Shown: positions 1-8,738 of the stretch, piece by piece
Position numbering within the stretch: position 1 is the first letter of the stretch
How the letters are laid out: each line of letters starts with the position of its first letter
Source: Curtobacterium sp. SGAir0471
Lineage (GTDB): Bacteria > Actinomycetota > Actinomycetes > Actinomycetales > Microbacteriaceae
Reading direction: 5' to 3'
NCBI RefSeq assembly: GCF_005490985.1
Contig: NZ_CP027869.1
Location: forward strand, 124,001 to 188,000
Length of the DNA: 64,000 nucleotides
Made by a program: the position numbers and the translations under genes
Notes under the pieces: model-generated
What the model saw: only the letters and a program-made list of their open reading frames with translations
The model's database searches: none
Told to the model about the DNA's origin: nothing

Positions 1-23
1 CTCTCGTGAGGGGCTCTTCACCG

Positions 24-96
24 TGGCTGGACACGGCATCGATCCGTGGACCTTTCGATTTTCAGTCGAACGCTCTACCAACTGAGCTATCCAGCC
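24..96 (-). tRNA. tRNA-Phe (GAA)
   Basis: Read on the minus strand this is a 73-nt cloverleaf. The acceptor arms GGCTGGA and TCCAGCC pair, and the seven-base anticodon loop carries GAA. The discriminator base is A, and the CCA tail is not encoded. It is the most distal gene of a three-tRNA cluster. Confidence 0.95.
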
Positions 97-97
97 G

Positions 98-174
98 TGG
101 CGACCCTGACGGGACTTGAACCCGCGACCTCCGCCGTGACAGGGCGGCACGCTAACCAACTGCGCTACAGGGCC
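98..174 (-). tRNA. tRNA-Asp (GTC)
   Basis: On the minus strand the acceptor arms GGCCCTG and CAGGGTC pair. The T-loop TTCAAGT is canonical and the anticodon is GTC, flanked by a GC-rich anticodon stem. The 3' CCA appears to be encoded, unlike in the neighbouring tRNA-Phe. Confidence 0.95.
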
Positions 175-224
175 ATGTGTTGTGTTGTGTGGTGTTGCTC
201 GGTCGCTTGCTCACTCACGTGGAG

Positions 225-297
225 TGACCCCAACGGGATTCGAACCCGTGCTGCCGCCGTGAAAGGGCGGTGTCCTAGGCCACTAAACGATAGGGCC
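225..297 (-). tRNA. tRNA-Glu (TTC)
   Basis: On the minus strand the acceptor arms GGCCCTA and TGGGGTC pair with two G-U wobbles, and the anticodon loop carries TTC. It is the first gene of the Glu-Asp-Phe cluster. CCA is not encoded. Confidence 0.95.
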
Positions 298-327
298 GCA
301 AGCTGCGCCGTGCGCTACCGGGAGTCA

Positions 328-356
328 AGCATACGGACGGTCTGCGTGATGCACAA
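328..356 (-). promoter_or_regulatory. promoter of the tRNA-Glu-Asp-Phe cluster
   Basis: On the minus strand a -35 TTGTGC (351-356) and a -10 TATGCT (328-333) are separated by exactly 17 bp. They lie about 30 bp upstream of tRNA-Glu with nothing else in between. Confidence 0.6.
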
Positions 357-552
357 ATCGAGCGCCCTCGAGCGTGCATCCCCGGCGTGTCGCGCCCCAC
401 CGATGCTGCTCGGGTCCGTGTCCGGTGCGACCATCGTGGACGGTCCGGACCCTCGCTCGGGGGTGTCCCTGCCGTGACCCGTGTTGTTACTGTTGCGTCT
501 GTTGACAGTGTGGCGTGTCCGAGCCTCGCCGCACCGTTACGAGATCGAGACC

Positions 553-1818
553 ATGTCGCCTGCATCCCACCGCTTCCCCCGCTCCCGCCGCCGCGTCCTC
601 GCCGCCGCGGTCGCCGTCGTGCTCTCGGCCGGCGCCGTCGCCGCGGTCGGCCCGGTCTCCGCCGCATCGGCTGCGCAGTACCCGAGCTGGTCGGACGTCC
701 AGCAGGCCAAGGCCTCGAAGGACGCCCAGCAGGCGAAGGTCACCGAGATCAAGGCGCTGCTGCAGGACCTGACCGAGAAGGCATCGGCTGCACAGCAGGC
801 GTCCGAGGCCGCCGGCACGGCGTACCAGACCGCGCAGACGAAGTACGACGCCGCGACCCTCGAGCAGCAGACGCTGCAGCAGCAGGCGGACGAGGCCGAC
901 CGCACCGCGAAGCGCTCCGAGGAACAGGCCGGACAGCTCGCCGCGCAGCTCGGCCGCGCGAGTGCGAACGACGTGACCACGGACATCCTCACGCACCCCT
1001 CCGACTCGGGTGACCTGCTCTACGAGCTCGGCGCGATGTCGAAGCTGACCGAGCAGGCCGACGGCATCTACTCGCAGGCCTCGCAGGACCGCGGTGTCGC
1101 GCAGGGGCTCGCCGACCGTGCCGAGCAGGCCAAGGAGGCCCTCGGTGCGCTCGCGGACGCGGCCCAGGCGAAGATGCAGGCCGCCCAGGACGCGGCCGAC
1201 CGGGCACAGTCGGCGGTCGACGCGCAGACGGACAACAAGGCCCGTCTCGAGGCCCAGCTCACCCTGCTGACCACCAACGAGCAGGACGTCCAGGCCAAGT
1301 ACGACGAGGGCGTCGCAGCCGCGAAGGCAGCCGAGGCGGCCCGCGCTGCGGCGGCCGCGAAGGCCGCGGCGACGAGCCAGGGCGGCACGGGCGGCGGCGC
1401 GCCGAACTCATCCGGCTGGGTCCGTCCCGCCGGCGGGTACCAGACGAGCCCCTACGGCTACCGCGTCGACCCGTACACGCACTACCGCGCCCTGCACGCC
1501 GGCGTGGACCTGGCGCCCGCCTGCTACGCGCCGATCTACGCCGCCCACGCGGGCACGGTGACGTTCGCGGCGAACGGCGGCGGCTACGGCAACGAGGTCG
1601 TGCTGGACAACGGCGGCGGCATCTCCACCGCGTACGGGCACATCGTCGACGAGGGCATCCTCGTCTCCGTCGGGCAGCACGTCGAGGCCGGGCAGCAGAT
1701 CGCGAAGATCGGCTCCACCGGTTGGTCGACGGGGTGCCACCTCCACTTCGAGACCCGGGTGAACGGTTCCGCCGTCGACCCGGTCCCCTTCATGGCAGCG
1801 CGGGGGATCTCGGTATGA
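553..1818 (+). CDS. secreted coiled-coil M23 peptidoglycan endopeptidase
   Basis: A secreted cell-wall hydrolase of 421 aa. An Arg-rich N-terminus and hydrophobic stretch (about residues 10-35) form the signal peptide. A long Ala/Gln-rich coiled coil follows (about 40-275), then a Gly/Ser linker and a C-terminal M23/LytM domain. The zinc ligands are visible: H315xxxD319 and the H396-L-H398 motif, so the domain should be an active Zn-dependent peptide-bond hydrolase, unlike degenerate EnvC or NlpD types. ATG 553 is chosen because the signal peptide begins there; an upstream in-frame extension reads as poor signal sequence. The stalk is related to that of the next gene, and the overall plan resembles PcsB- or RipA-type hydrolases that FtsEX can activate (inference). 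Confidence 0.9.
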   Translation: MSPASHRFPRSRRRVLAAAVAVVLSAGAVAAVGPVSAASAAQYPSWSDVQQAKASKDAQQAKVTEIKALLQDLTEKASAAQQASEAAGTAYQTAQTKYDAATLEQQTLQQQADEADRTAKRSEEQAGQLAAQLGRASANDVTTDILTHPSDSGDLLYELGAMSKLTEQADGIYSQASQDRGVAQGLADRAEQAKEALGALADAAQAKMQAAQDAADRAQSAVDAQTDNKARLEAQLTLLTTNEQDVQAKYDEGVAAAKAAEAARAAAAAKAAATSQGGTGGGAPNSSGWVRPAGGYQTSPYGYRVDPYTHYRALHAGVDLAPACYAPIYAAHAGTVTFAANGGGYGNEVVLDNGGGISTAYGHIVDEGILVSVGQHVEAGQQIAKIGSTGWSTGCHLHFETRVNGSAVDPVPFMAARGISV

Positions 1819-1851
1819 GCAACAGCGCCGTCGAGAGGCCCTGAGCGAGAC

Positions 1852-3339
1852 ATGAAGCCCTCCCCCCGCACCCTGTCCGGCTGCACCGCGGTCGTCGCCG
1901 TCCTCGGCATCGGTCTGTCGGTCGTCGTCGCCGGTCCCGCGCAGGCAGCCCCGTCCGCCCCGAGCTGGGACGACGTGCGGCAGGCGAAGGCCGACACCGC
2001 TCAGGCCCAGGCCACGGTGGACGAGCTGAGCACCCGGCTGCAGACGCTGCAGGACGCCGCCGACAGCGCGGAGGTCTCCGAGCTCCAGGCGGCGCAGGAC
2101 TACGCGATGGCGGTGTCGCAGCAGCAGGAGGCGCAGGCGTCCCTCGACGACCTGACGGCGCAGGCGAAGCGTGCCGAGCAGCGGGCGGACGAGTCGGCCG
2201 GGCAGGTCGCGGGGCTCGTCGTGGAGCTCTCCCGCACGGGCGGTGGGGACCTGTCGACCTCGATGCTCGTCGACGCCTCGGACGCGAAGGACCTGCTCTA
2301 CCGCGTGGGCACGGTGTCGCACCTGTCCGAGCGCTCCGCGCGGGTGCTCGCCCAGGCGCAGACCGACCAGAACACCGTCGAGTCGATCGCCGCGCAGCAG
2401 TCGGCGGCGACGAAGGCCCTCGCCGCGGCGACCGCGAAGTCCGAGCGGGCGCTCGACGAGGCCAACGACGCATCGGCCTCGGCGCAGGCGCGGGTGCAGG
2501 AGCAGCAGGACCAGCAGTCCGAGGTGCTCGAGCAGCTGGCGTTCCTCAAGGGCACGAGCACGGCGACCGAGACGGCGTACTGGAACGCACAGCAGGCGGA
2601 GCGGGCGCAGCAGCAGCTCGCGGCGCGTGACGCGGCGACCTCGAGCGGGTCCGGCAGCAGCGCGGACCCCTCGTCGTCCGCGGTGCCCTCGCGCCCGAGC
2701 GGCACGCAGTCGAGCGGTTCGCAGCCGAGCACGAGCCAGCCGAGCACGACGCAGCCGAGCACGACGCAGCCGAGCACGAGCCAGCCGAGCACGAGCCAGC
2801 CGAGCACGAGCCAGCCGAACACGAGCCCGTCGCGCCCGAGCACGACGCAGCCGAGCACGACCCCGTCGCGCCCGGCACCGGCACCGGCCCCTGCGCCCGC
2901 TCCGGCTCCTGCGCCCGCTCCGGCTCCCAAGCCGGTCTCGAGCCCGTCGAAGGCCGCCGGTGCCATCGCCTACGCCCGGAACCAGCTCGGCAAGGCGTAC
3001 GTGCTCGGCGGCGCGGGCCCGAACACGTGGGACTGCTCCGGCCTGGTGATGATGGCGTACAACTCGCAGGGCATCGCGACCGGCGGTCACAACGTCGTCT
3101 GGCAGTACAACTACTTCAAGTCGATCGGGCGCCTCGTCCCGCTGTCGCAGCGGCAGCCCGGCGACATCCTGTTCTACTCGTCGAACGGCAGCGTCTCCGG
3201 CGCCTACCACGACAGCATCGTCACGAGCTACGGCACCATGGTCGAGGCCGCGCGCCCCGGCGTCGGTGTGGTCGAGCGCGGCATCTGGCTGCCGAACCAG
3301 CTCCTGCCCTACGTCGCCCGTCCGAGCGGCTCGCTGTAG
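1852..3339 (+). CDS. secreted coiled-coil NlpC/P60 endopeptidase with Ser/Thr/Gln/Pro linker
   Basis: A 495-aa secreted hydrolase starting 33 nt after the M23 gene, probably in the same operon. A signal peptide (residues 1-25) is followed by a coiled-coil stalk (about 30-255). A low-complexity linker rich in Q-P-S-T and then A-P repeats comes next (about 275-360), and the C-terminus is an NlpC/P60 domain. The catalytic Cys is C395 in the DCSGL motif and the His is H453 in YHDS. The start W-x-D-V-x-QAKA of the mature stalk and a D-x-KDLLYxVG block also occur in the M23 neighbour, so the two stalks are paralogous while the catalytic domains are unrelated. The NlpC/P60 family cleaves D-Glu-to-dibasic-acid bonds in peptidoglycan stems. 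Confidence 0.9.
   Translation: MKPSPRTLSGCTAVVAVLGIGLSVVVAGPAQAAPSAPSWDDVRQAKADTAQAQATVDELSTRLQTLQDAADSAEVSELQAAQDYAMAVSQQQEAQASLDDLTAQAKRAEQRADESAGQVAGLVVELSRTGGGDLSTSMLVDASDAKDLLYRVGTVSHLSERSARVLAQAQTDQNTVESIAAQQSAATKALAAATAKSERALDEANDASASAQARVQEQQDQQSEVLEQLAFLKGTSTATETAYWNAQQAERAQQQLAARDAATSSGSGSSADPSSSAVPSRPSGTQSSGSQPSTSQPSTTQPSTTQPSTSQPSTSQPSTSQPNTSPSRPSTTQPSTTPSRPAPAPAPAPAPAPAPAPAPKPVSSPSKAAGAIAYARNQLGKAYVLGGAGPNTWDCSGLVMMAYNSQGIATGGHNVVWQYNYFKSIGRLVPLSQRQPGDILFYSSNGSVSGAYHDSIVTSYGTMVEAARPGVGVVERGIWLPNQLLPYVARPSGSL
2701..2935 (+). repeat. in-gene tandem repeat (Q/S/T/P then A/P linker)
   Basis: Units of about 15 bp based on CAGCCGAGCACGA, with AGC or ACG variants, repeat in frame about ten times. 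They are followed by about 50 bp of alternating Ala-Pro codons. The repeats encode the linker between stalk and catalytic domain of the NlpC/P60 protein. Confidence 0.85.
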
Positions 3340-3393
3340 CGACGAGCGGCCAGCGACGAGCGGCCAGCGACGCACGACGTCAGACCCGCACGA

Positions 3394-3437
3394 ACGACGG
3401 CGCCCGCACTCCCCGAGGGGAGCGCGGGCGCCGTCGT
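3394..3437. terminator. bidirectional terminator hairpin
   Basis: Perfect 14-bp arms (3394-3407 and 3424-3437, ACGACGGCGCCCGC and its complement) enclose a 16-nt loop that itself contains a short inverted repeat. It lies between the convergent NlpC/P60 and ppa genes. There is no T-run, as is usual in actinobacteria. A 14-bp direct repeat precedes it just after the NlpC/P60 stop codon (3339-3368). Confidence 0.75.
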
Positions 3438-3448
3438 GTGTGCGAGCG

Positions 3449-3940
3449 TCAGTGACCGGCGGGCACGTACGCGGCCTGGCCGGCCTGCACGATCGCCTCG
3501 GCCTCGGCGGCGTCGCCCCAGCCCTCGGCCTTGACCCACTTGTTCGGCTCGAGGTCCTTGTAGCGCTCGAAGAAGTGCGCGATCTCGGCCTTCGTCTGCT
3601 CGTCGACGTCCGAGATGTCCTGGATGTGCTGCCAGCGCGGGTCCTTCGCGGGGACCACGAGGACCTTCGCGTCGTTGCCGGCCTCGTCGCTCATCTTGAA
3701 GACGCCGACCGGACGGACCTTGACGCCCACGCCCGGGAACACCGGGTACTCGAGCAGCAGCAGCGCGTCCACGGGGTCGCCGTCGTCGGCGAGCGTGTTC
3801 TCGAAGTAGCCGTAGTCGGTCGGGTAGACGAACGAGGTGAACAGCACGCGGTCGAGGTACACGCGACCGGTCTCGTGGTCGACCTCGTACTTGTTGCGGC
3901 TGCCCTTGGGGATCTCGACGACGACGTCGTACGCGGTCAT
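3449..3940 (-). CDS. ppa: inorganic pyrophosphatase
   Basis: Family I soluble pyrophosphatase of 163 aa, a normal bacterial length. It hydrolyses PPi to two phosphates and so drives biosynthetic reactions forward in the cytoplasm. The family signature DGDPVD is at residues 53-58, and the metal-binding [11 protein letters not shown] segment at about 39-49 is intact. A good Shine-Dalgarno (CAGGAGCG) precedes ATG 3940. It is transcribed divergently from tilS, the two starts being only 51 bp apart. Confidence 0.97.
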   Translation of the reverse strand: MTAYDVVVEIPKGSRNKYEVDHETGRVYLDRVLFTSFVYPTDYGYFENTLADDGDPVDALLLLEYPVFPGVGVKVRPVGVFKMSDEAGNDAKVLVVPAKDPRWQHIQDISDVDEQTKAEIAHFFERYKDLEPNKWVKAEGWGDAAEAEAIVQAGQAAYVPAGH

Positions 3941-3979
3941 GGTGCGCTCCTGGTCTCATGTGCGGGAAGAAAGCGCGGC

Positions 3980-3985
3980 TAACGT
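3980..3985 (+). promoter_or_regulatory. -10 element TAACGT of leaderless tilS
   Basis: TAACGT ends 6 nt before the GTG start of tilS and no Shine-Dalgarno is present, so transcription should begin on the start codon. Confidence 0.5.
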
Positions 3986-3991
3986 TACCGG

Positions 3992-5011
3992 GTGAACACT
4001 CCGCGTCCCCGGTTGGACCCGGCCGTCGCCGCGACCCGGCTGGCGGTCCGCACGCTGCTGTCGCAGGCACGCGACGAGGGGTTGCTGCACTCGGGTGACC
4101 TGGTCACCGTCGCGCTGAGCGGCGGAGCCGACTCGCTCGCGCTCGCCGCGGCCACCGCGTTCGAGGCGCCGAAGCAGGACCTGCGTGCCGGCGCGGTCGT
4201 GGTCGACCACGCGCTCCAGGCGGGCAGCGAGGCGGTGGCGAGCCGCGCCTCCAGGACGGCCGCATCGCTCGGTCTCGACCCGGTGACGGTCCGTCGGGTC
4301 GCCGTCGGCTCCGACGGTGGTCCGGAGGGCGCCGCCCGGGAGGCACGGCACACCGCGATCGCGCAGGTCGCCGCCGACACGGGGTCACCCCTGGTGCTGT
4401 TCGGGCACACGCTCGACGACCAGGCCGAGACGGTGCTGCTCGGCCTGCTGCGCGGCAGCGGACCGGACGCGCTCTCCGGCATGCCGCCGCTGGTGCGGCG
4501 GACGGTGGGGCCGGCCTACGGGCGACCGCTCCTGGGTGTCCGTCGACACGCGACGCGGCAGGCCACGGTCGCCGCGGGGCTCGTGCCGTGGGACGACCCG
4601 CAGAACGACGACCCCGCGTACGCCCGCGTGCGGGTGCGGAACGCGCTGATGCCGGTGCTGGAGCGGGAGCTCGGAGCCGGGGTTCCCGAGGCGCTCGCCC
4701 GCACCGCCGAGCAGCTCCGCGAGGACGCCGCGGCGCTCGACCACTTCGCCGAGGAGATGGCGGAGGACCTCGCCGAGCACTCCGAGGCGGGCATCTCGCT
4801 CTCCGTGCCCGGACTGCAGGCGAACCCGCCGGCGCTCCGCCAGCGGCTCGTGCGGCTCGCCGTCGAGGGGGAGTTCGGCGTGACGCTCTCGCGCACCCAG
4901 ACGCTCGAGGTCTGCCGGCTCGTCACCGACTGGCGCGGGCAGGGACCGATCGACCTGCCGGGAGTCCGGGCGTCCCGGTCCGGCGAGCGGATCGCGTTCT
5001 CGGCCGGTTAG
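3992..5011 (+). CDS. tilS: tRNA(Ile)-lysidine synthase
   Basis: Attaches lysine to C34 of the CAU-anticodon tRNA-Ile, so that it reads AUA and is charged with Ile rather than Met. The ATP-pyrophosphatase PP-loop SGGADS is at residues 43-48, and the family motif VVDHALQ follows at about 70. At 339 aa this is the short actinobacterial form. The C-terminal part (about 240-335) holds a TilS substrate-binding-like segment but not the extra C-terminal domain of E. coli TilS. GTG 3992 is the start, with a -10-like hexamer 6 nt upstream and no Shine-Dalgarno. Its stop codon overlaps the hpt promoter. Confidence 0.93.
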   Translation: MNTPRPRLDPAVAATRLAVRTLLSQARDEGLLHSGDLVTVALSGGADSLALAAATAFEAPKQDLRAGAVVVDHALQAGSEAVASRASRTAASLGLDPVTVRRVAVGSDGGPEGAAREARHTAIAQVAADTGSPLVLFGHTLDDQAETVLLGLLRGSGPDALSGMPPLVRRTVGPAYGRPLLGVRRHATRQATVAAGLVPWDDPQNDDPAYARVRVRNALMPVLERELGAGVPEALARTAEQLREDAAALDHFAEEMAEDLAEHSEAGISLSVPGLQANPPALRQRLVRLAVEGEFGVTLSRTQTLEVCRLVTDWRGQGPIDLPGVRASRSGERIAFSAG

Positions 5012-5014
5012 GCT
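5009..5014 (+). promoter_or_regulatory. -10 element TAGGCT of leaderless hpt, overlapping the tilS stop
   Basis: The TAG stop codon of tilS (5009-5011) forms the first half of TAGGCT, which ends 6 nt before the GTG start of hpt. There is no Shine-Dalgarno. Confidence 0.5.
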
Positions 5015-5020
5015 TGTGCG

Positions 5021-5572
5021 GTGGAACTCTCCGACGTCCAGGCAGACCTGTCCGAAGTGCTCTTCACCCCCGAGCAGATCGACGAGAAGCTCGCCGAACT
5101 CGCCGCGGTGGTCGACCGTGACTACGCGGGCAAGGACCCGCTGCTCGTCGGCGTGCTGAAGGGCGCCGTCATGGTCATGGCGGACTTCTCGCGGCACCTC
5201 AAGATGCAGGCCCGCATGGACTGGATGGCGGTCTCGTCGTACGGCTCCGGCACGAAGTCGTCCGGCGTGGTGCGGATCCTCAAGGACCTCGACACCGACC
5301 TGCACGGCCGCGACGTCATCATCGTCGAGGACATCATCGACTCCGGCCTGACGCTGTCCTGGCTCAAGCAGAACCTCGAGTCCCGCGGGGCCGCGAGCGT
5401 CGAGATCGTCGCGCTGCTCCGCAAGCCCGAGGCGGCCAAGGTCGAGGTCGACGTCAAGTACGCCGGCTTCGAGATCCCCGACGCCTTCGTGGTCGGCTAC
5501 GGCCTGGACTTCGACGAGCGCTACCGCAACCTGCGCGGCATCGGCGTGCTCGCGCCGCACGTCTACTCCTGA
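5021..5572 (+). CDS. hpt: hypoxanthine phosphoribosyltransferase
   Basis: Purine salvage enzyme of 183 aa that converts hypoxanthine or guanine plus PRPP to IMP or GMP. The PRPP-binding signature VEDIIDSG is at residues 102-109, and a type-I PRTase fold is apparent around it. It starts at GTG 5021, only 10 nt after tilS. The tilS-hpt-ftsH order is widely conserved in Gram-positive bacteria. Confidence 0.96.
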   Translation: MELSDVQADLSEVLFTPEQIDEKLAELAAVVDRDYAGKDPLLVGVLKGAVMVMADFSRHLKMQARMDWMAVSSYGSGTKSSGVVRILKDLDTDLHGRDVIIVEDIIDSGLTLSWLKQNLESRGAASVEIVALLRKPEAAKVEVDVKYAGFEIPDAFVVGYGLDFDERYRNLRGIGVLAPHVYS

Positions 5573-5580
5573 GGCCCCCC

Positions 5581-5606
5581 GGGCCGTCCCGAGCGCCGGG
5601 CGGCCC
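5581..5606 (+). terminator. hairpin after hpt
   Basis: GGGCCG/CGGCCC arms (5581-5586 and 5601-5606) extend through a one-base bulge with CCC/GGG. It lies 9 nt after the hpt stop. There is no T-run, so function is uncertain. Confidence 0.4.
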
Positions 5607-5678
5607 GTACGGCTCCCTCCGGGCACGGGTGGAGTTCGCCCGCAGAGGACACCCATTCTCGCCACAGAGTCACCGCCG

Positions 5679-5684
5679 TATGCT
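5679..5684 (+). promoter_or_regulatory. candidate -10 TATGCT for ftsH
   Basis: A good TATGCT hexamer lies in the 166-bp gap before ftsH, implying a leader of roughly 48 nt. The -35 region (around 5656-5661) is poor. Confidence 0.4.
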
Positions 5685-5738
5685 GACCTCCACGCAACTC
5701 CGGCAGAGAAAGGTGTCGGGCCCTCGCGCCCGGATCAC

Positions 5739-7727
5739 ATGAACTTCAAGCGCATCTTCCGCGGCCCGTACCTCTACGTGCTCATCGCGCTGGTCGGCAT
5801 CTTCATCGGCTGGAGCGTCATCGCACAGTCCGGCACGCAGCAGATCGACACCCAGAAGGGTCTCGAGCAGCTCGCCGACGGCAAGGTCTCGTCCGTGGTC
5901 GTCAACTCGACCGAGCAGCGCGTCGACCTGACCCTGAAGGACGGCAACGCGAAGGAGCAGTTCTACTACTCCACGCCGCGCGGCGAAGAGGTCATCAAGG
6001 CCGTCAACGACGCGAACCTGCCCGACGGGTACAACGACACCGTGCAGCAGGGCAACTGGTTCCTGTCGCTCCTCGGCATCATCCTGCCGTTCCTCATCAT
6101 CGGCGCCCTGTTCTGGTTCCTGCTCTCGAGCGCCCAGGGCGGCGGCTCGAAGGTCATGCAGTTCGGCAAGTCCCGCGCGAAGATGAACAACAAGGAGAAC
6201 CCGCAGGTCTCCTTCGCCGACGTCGCCGGTTCGGACGAGGCGATCGAGGAGCTCCACGAGATCAAGGAGTTCCTGCAGGAGCCCGCGAAGTTCCAGGCGG
6301 TCGGCGCGAAGATCCCGAAGGGCGTGCTGCTGTACGGCCCTCCCGGCACGGGCAAGACTCTGCTCGCACGCGCCGTCGCGGGCGAGGCCGGTGTGCCGTT
6401 CTACTCGATCTCGGGTTCGGACTTCGTCGAGATGTTCGTCGGTGTCGGTGCGAGCCGCGTCCGTGACCTCTTCGAGCAGGCCAAGCAGAACGCCCCCGCG
6501 ATCGTCTTCATCGACGAGATCGACGCCGTGGGTCGTCACCGTGGCGCCGGCATCGGCGGCGGCAACGACGAGCGCGAGCAGACGCTGAACCAGCTCCTCG
6601 TCGAGATGGACGGCTTCGACGGCAAGACGAACGTCATCCTCATCGCCGCGACGAACCGTCCCGACGTCCTCGACCCCGCGCTTCTGCGCCCGGGCCGCTT
6701 CGACCGCCAGATCGGCGTCGACGCCCCGTCGCTCGGTGGCCGCAAGCAGATCCTCGAGGTGCACGCGAAGGGCAAGCCGCTCGCCGCGAGTGTCGACCTC
6801 GAGCTCCTCGCCCGCAAGACGCCCGGCTTCACGGGTGCCGACCTGGCGAACGTCCTGAACGAGGCCGCGCTGCTCACCGCCCGCTCGAACGCGCAGCTCA
6901 TCGACAACCGTGCGCTGGACGAGGCCGTCGACCGCGTCATGGCCGGTCCGCAGCGCCGCACGCGCATCATGTCCGACCAGGAGAAGCTGATCACGGCGTA
7001 CCACGAGGGTGGTCACGCCCTGGCCGCCGCCGCGATGCGTCACACCGACCCGGTGACGAAGATCACGATCCTGCCGCGCGGTCGTGCCCTCGGTTACACG
7101 ATGGTGCTCCCGCTCGAGGACAAGTACTCGGTGACCCGCAACGAGCTCCTCGACCAGCTCACCTACGCCATGGGTGGCCGCGTCGCCGAGGAGATCGTGT
7201 TCCACGACCCGACCACGGGTGCGTCGAACGACATCGAGAAGGCCACCTCGACCGCACGCAAGATGGTGACCGAGTACGGCATGAGCCGCGCGGTCGGTTC
7301 CGTCAAGCTCGGCTCGGGTTCGAGCGAGCCGTTCGTCGGCCGCGAGATGGGCGGCGGCAGCGGTCGTGACTACTCGGAGAACATCGCCGAGACGGTCGAC
7401 GCCGAGACCCGTGCCCTGCTCGAGGCAGCGCACGACGAGGCCTACCAGGTGCTCAACGACAACCGCGACATCCTCGACCGCCTGGCCGGCGAGCTCCTCG
7501 AAAAGGAGACGCTGGACGCGCCGGAGCTCGTCGAGATCTTCAAGGACGTCCGCAAGCTCCCGGAGCGCCCGCAGTGGCTGTCGAGCGACCGTCGGCCGGT
7601 GTCGAACCTGCCCGCGATTGAGTTCCCGGGCAAGGCCGCGGCGACCGCGGCGGAGCAGGGCGACACCGAGTCGTCGTCGAAGCCCCGTCGTCGCCCGTTC
7701 GGCAACCCCGGTATCGCGCCCGCGTAG
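5739..7727 (+). CDS. ftsH: ATP-dependent zinc metalloprotease FtsH
   Basis: Membrane-anchored AAA+ protease of 662 aa that degrades membrane and regulatory proteins. Two TM segments (about residues 8-27 and 103-130) flank an extracytoplasmic segment. The AAA domain has Walker A GPPGTGKT at 200-207, Walker B IVFIDEID and the SRH. The zinc site is H422-E-G-G-H426, where the usual middle Ala of HEAGH is Gly, a change that keeps all ligands. The C-terminal tail is basic and low in complexity. Confidence 0.97.
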   Translation: MNFKRIFRGPYLYVLIALVGIFIGWSVIAQSGTQQIDTQKGLEQLADGKVSSVVVNSTEQRVDLTLKDGNAKEQFYYSTPRGEEVIKAVNDANLPDGYNDTVQQGNWFLSLLGIILPFLIIGALFWFLLSSAQGGGSKVMQFGKSRAKMNNKENPQVSFADVAGSDEAIEELHEIKEFLQEPAKFQAVGAKIPKGVLLYGPPGTGKTLLARAVAGEAGVPFYSISGSDFVEMFVGVGASRVRDLFEQAKQNAPAIVFIDEIDAVGRHRGAGIGGGNDEREQTLNQLLVEMDGFDGKTNVILIAATNRPDVLDPALLRPGRFDRQIGVDAPSLGGRKQILEVHAKGKPLAASVDLELLARKTPGFTGADLANVLNEAALLTARSNAQLIDNRALDEAVDRVMAGPQRRTRIMSDQEKLITAYHEGGHALAAAAMRHTDPVTKITILPRGRALGYTMVLPLEDKYSVTRNELLDQLTYAMGGRVAEEIVFHDPTTGASNDIEKATSTARKMVTEYGMSRAVGSVKLGSGSSEPFVGREMGGGSGRDYSENIAETVDAETRALLEAAHDEAYQVLNDNRDILDRLAGELLEKETLDAPELVEIFKDVRKLPERPQWLSSDRRPVSNLPAIEFPGKAAATAAEQGDTESSSKPRRRPFGNPGIAPA

Positions 7728-7733
7728 GCCGGC

Positions 7734-8738
7734 ATGACCGACCTGCCGACGAGACGCTCCCGTCGCCTCGCCGAGGCGGACCGCGCCCGTGCCGCAGAGC
7801 ACGGGGCTCGGGCCGCCGCAGCGGAGCCGCCGACGGTCGCGATCGACCTCCGTGCACCGGCACCGGTGCCGGAGATCGTGACCGGCCGTCGGCGTGACCG
7901 CGCTCCCGGCGGTGCCGCCGACGGGTCGGGCGACCGCACGCGTGTGATGGGCATCCTCAACGTCACGCCGGACTCGTTCAGCGACGGCGGCCTGCACCTG
8001 GCGGTCGACGCTGCGGTCACGCACGCCCGTGACCTCGTCGCGGCCGGAGCGGACCTGGTCGACGTCGGCGGGGAGTCCACCCGTCCCGGCGCGGACCGGG
8101 TGCCGGTCGAGGTCGAGCAGCAGCGCGTCCTGCCGGTCGTCCGGCAGCTCGTGTCCGAGGGCATCGCGGTGAGCGTCGACACGATGAACGCCTCGACGGC
8201 GGAGCGTGCGGTCGAGGTCGGCGCCGCGATCGTCAACGACGTCTCGGGCGGCCTGGCCGACGACGACATGGCCCGGGTCGTCCGCGACACCGGAGCCGGC
8301 TTCGTCGTGATGCACTGGCGCGGCCACAGCGACCGGATGTACCGGAACGCCGAGTACGCCCACGCGGTGGAGGAGGTCCGCCGCGAGGTCGAGCTCCGCG
8401 TCGCCGAGCTGATCGTCCTGGGGGTGCGCGAGGAGCAGGTGGTCATCGACCCCGGGCTCGGCTTCGCCAAGCAGGGCGCCCAGAACTGGGAGATCCTGGC
8501 CGGCTACGAGCGCTTCGCCTCGATCGGGTTGCCGGTGCTCGTCGCCGCTTCACGCAAGCGGTTCCTGGACGGGGTCGGCAGCGCTGCCGGCGCACCGCCC
8601 CGGGACCGCGACCTCGCCACCGCCGCCATCAGCCTGCTCGCCGCCGAACGCGGCGCGTGGGGGGTGCGCGTGCACGACCCCGCACCGACGCGTGCGGTGC
8701 TCGACGTCTGGGATGCCTGGAGGGCAGCACGATCGTGA
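7734..8738 (+). CDS. folP: dihydropteroate synthase with N-terminal extension
   Basis: Condenses p-aminobenzoate with dihydropterin pyrophosphate in folate synthesis, and is the sulfonamide target. The DHPS signature MGILNVTPDSFSDGG starts at residue 72. The conserved GGESTRPGA block and the C-terminal SRKRF substrate site follow. About 68 residues precede the catalytic domain, rich in Arg and Ala and probably disordered; most DHPS enzymes start within a few residues of this motif, so the extension is unusual, or a later start is used. It begins 6 nt after ftsH, where folE would be expected in many actinobacteria, and overlaps folB by 4 nt. Confidence 0.93.
   Translation: MTDLPTRRSRRLAEADRARAAEHGARAAAAEPPTVAIDLRAPAPVPEIVTGRRRDRAPGGAADGSGDRTRVMGILNVTPDSFSDGGLHLAVDAAVTHARDLVAAGADLVDVGGESTRPGADRVPVEVEQQRVLPVVRQLVSEGIAVSVDTMNASTAERAVEVGAAIVNDVSGGLADDDMARVVRDTGAGFVVMHWRGHSDRMYRNAEYAHAVEEVRREVELRVAELIVLGVREEQVVIDPGLGFAKQGAQNWEILAGYERFASIGLPVLVAASRKRFLDGVGSAAGAPPRDRDLATAAISLLAAERGAWGVRVHDPAPTRAVLDVWDAWRAARS

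Noticed and set aside
24..297. Integration site (att) or mobile island at the tRNA cluster
   Set aside because: No integrase gene, tRNA-end duplication or composition break was seen within the window; the left side lies outside it.
298..552. Possible c-di-AMP (ydaO) riboswitch before the M23 gene
   Set aside because: Cell-wall hydrolase genes in actinobacteria often carry one, but I could not find its conserved helices or core sequence here. Only a TTGACA (502-507) without a matching -10 is visible.
2701..2935. CRISPR-like direct repeats
   Set aside because: The repeats are contiguous, in frame, code for a Q-P-S-T linker, and have no unique spacers.
1408..3375. 655-codon open frame on the minus strand across the two hydrolase genes
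   Set aside because: It is an artefact of high GC in the opposite frame: Arg-rich, repetitive composition, no family motifs, and it covers two well-supported genes.
5670..8363. 897-codon minus-strand frame opposite ftsH and folP
   Set aside because: Composition is that of an antisense shadow and the plus-strand genes are certain.
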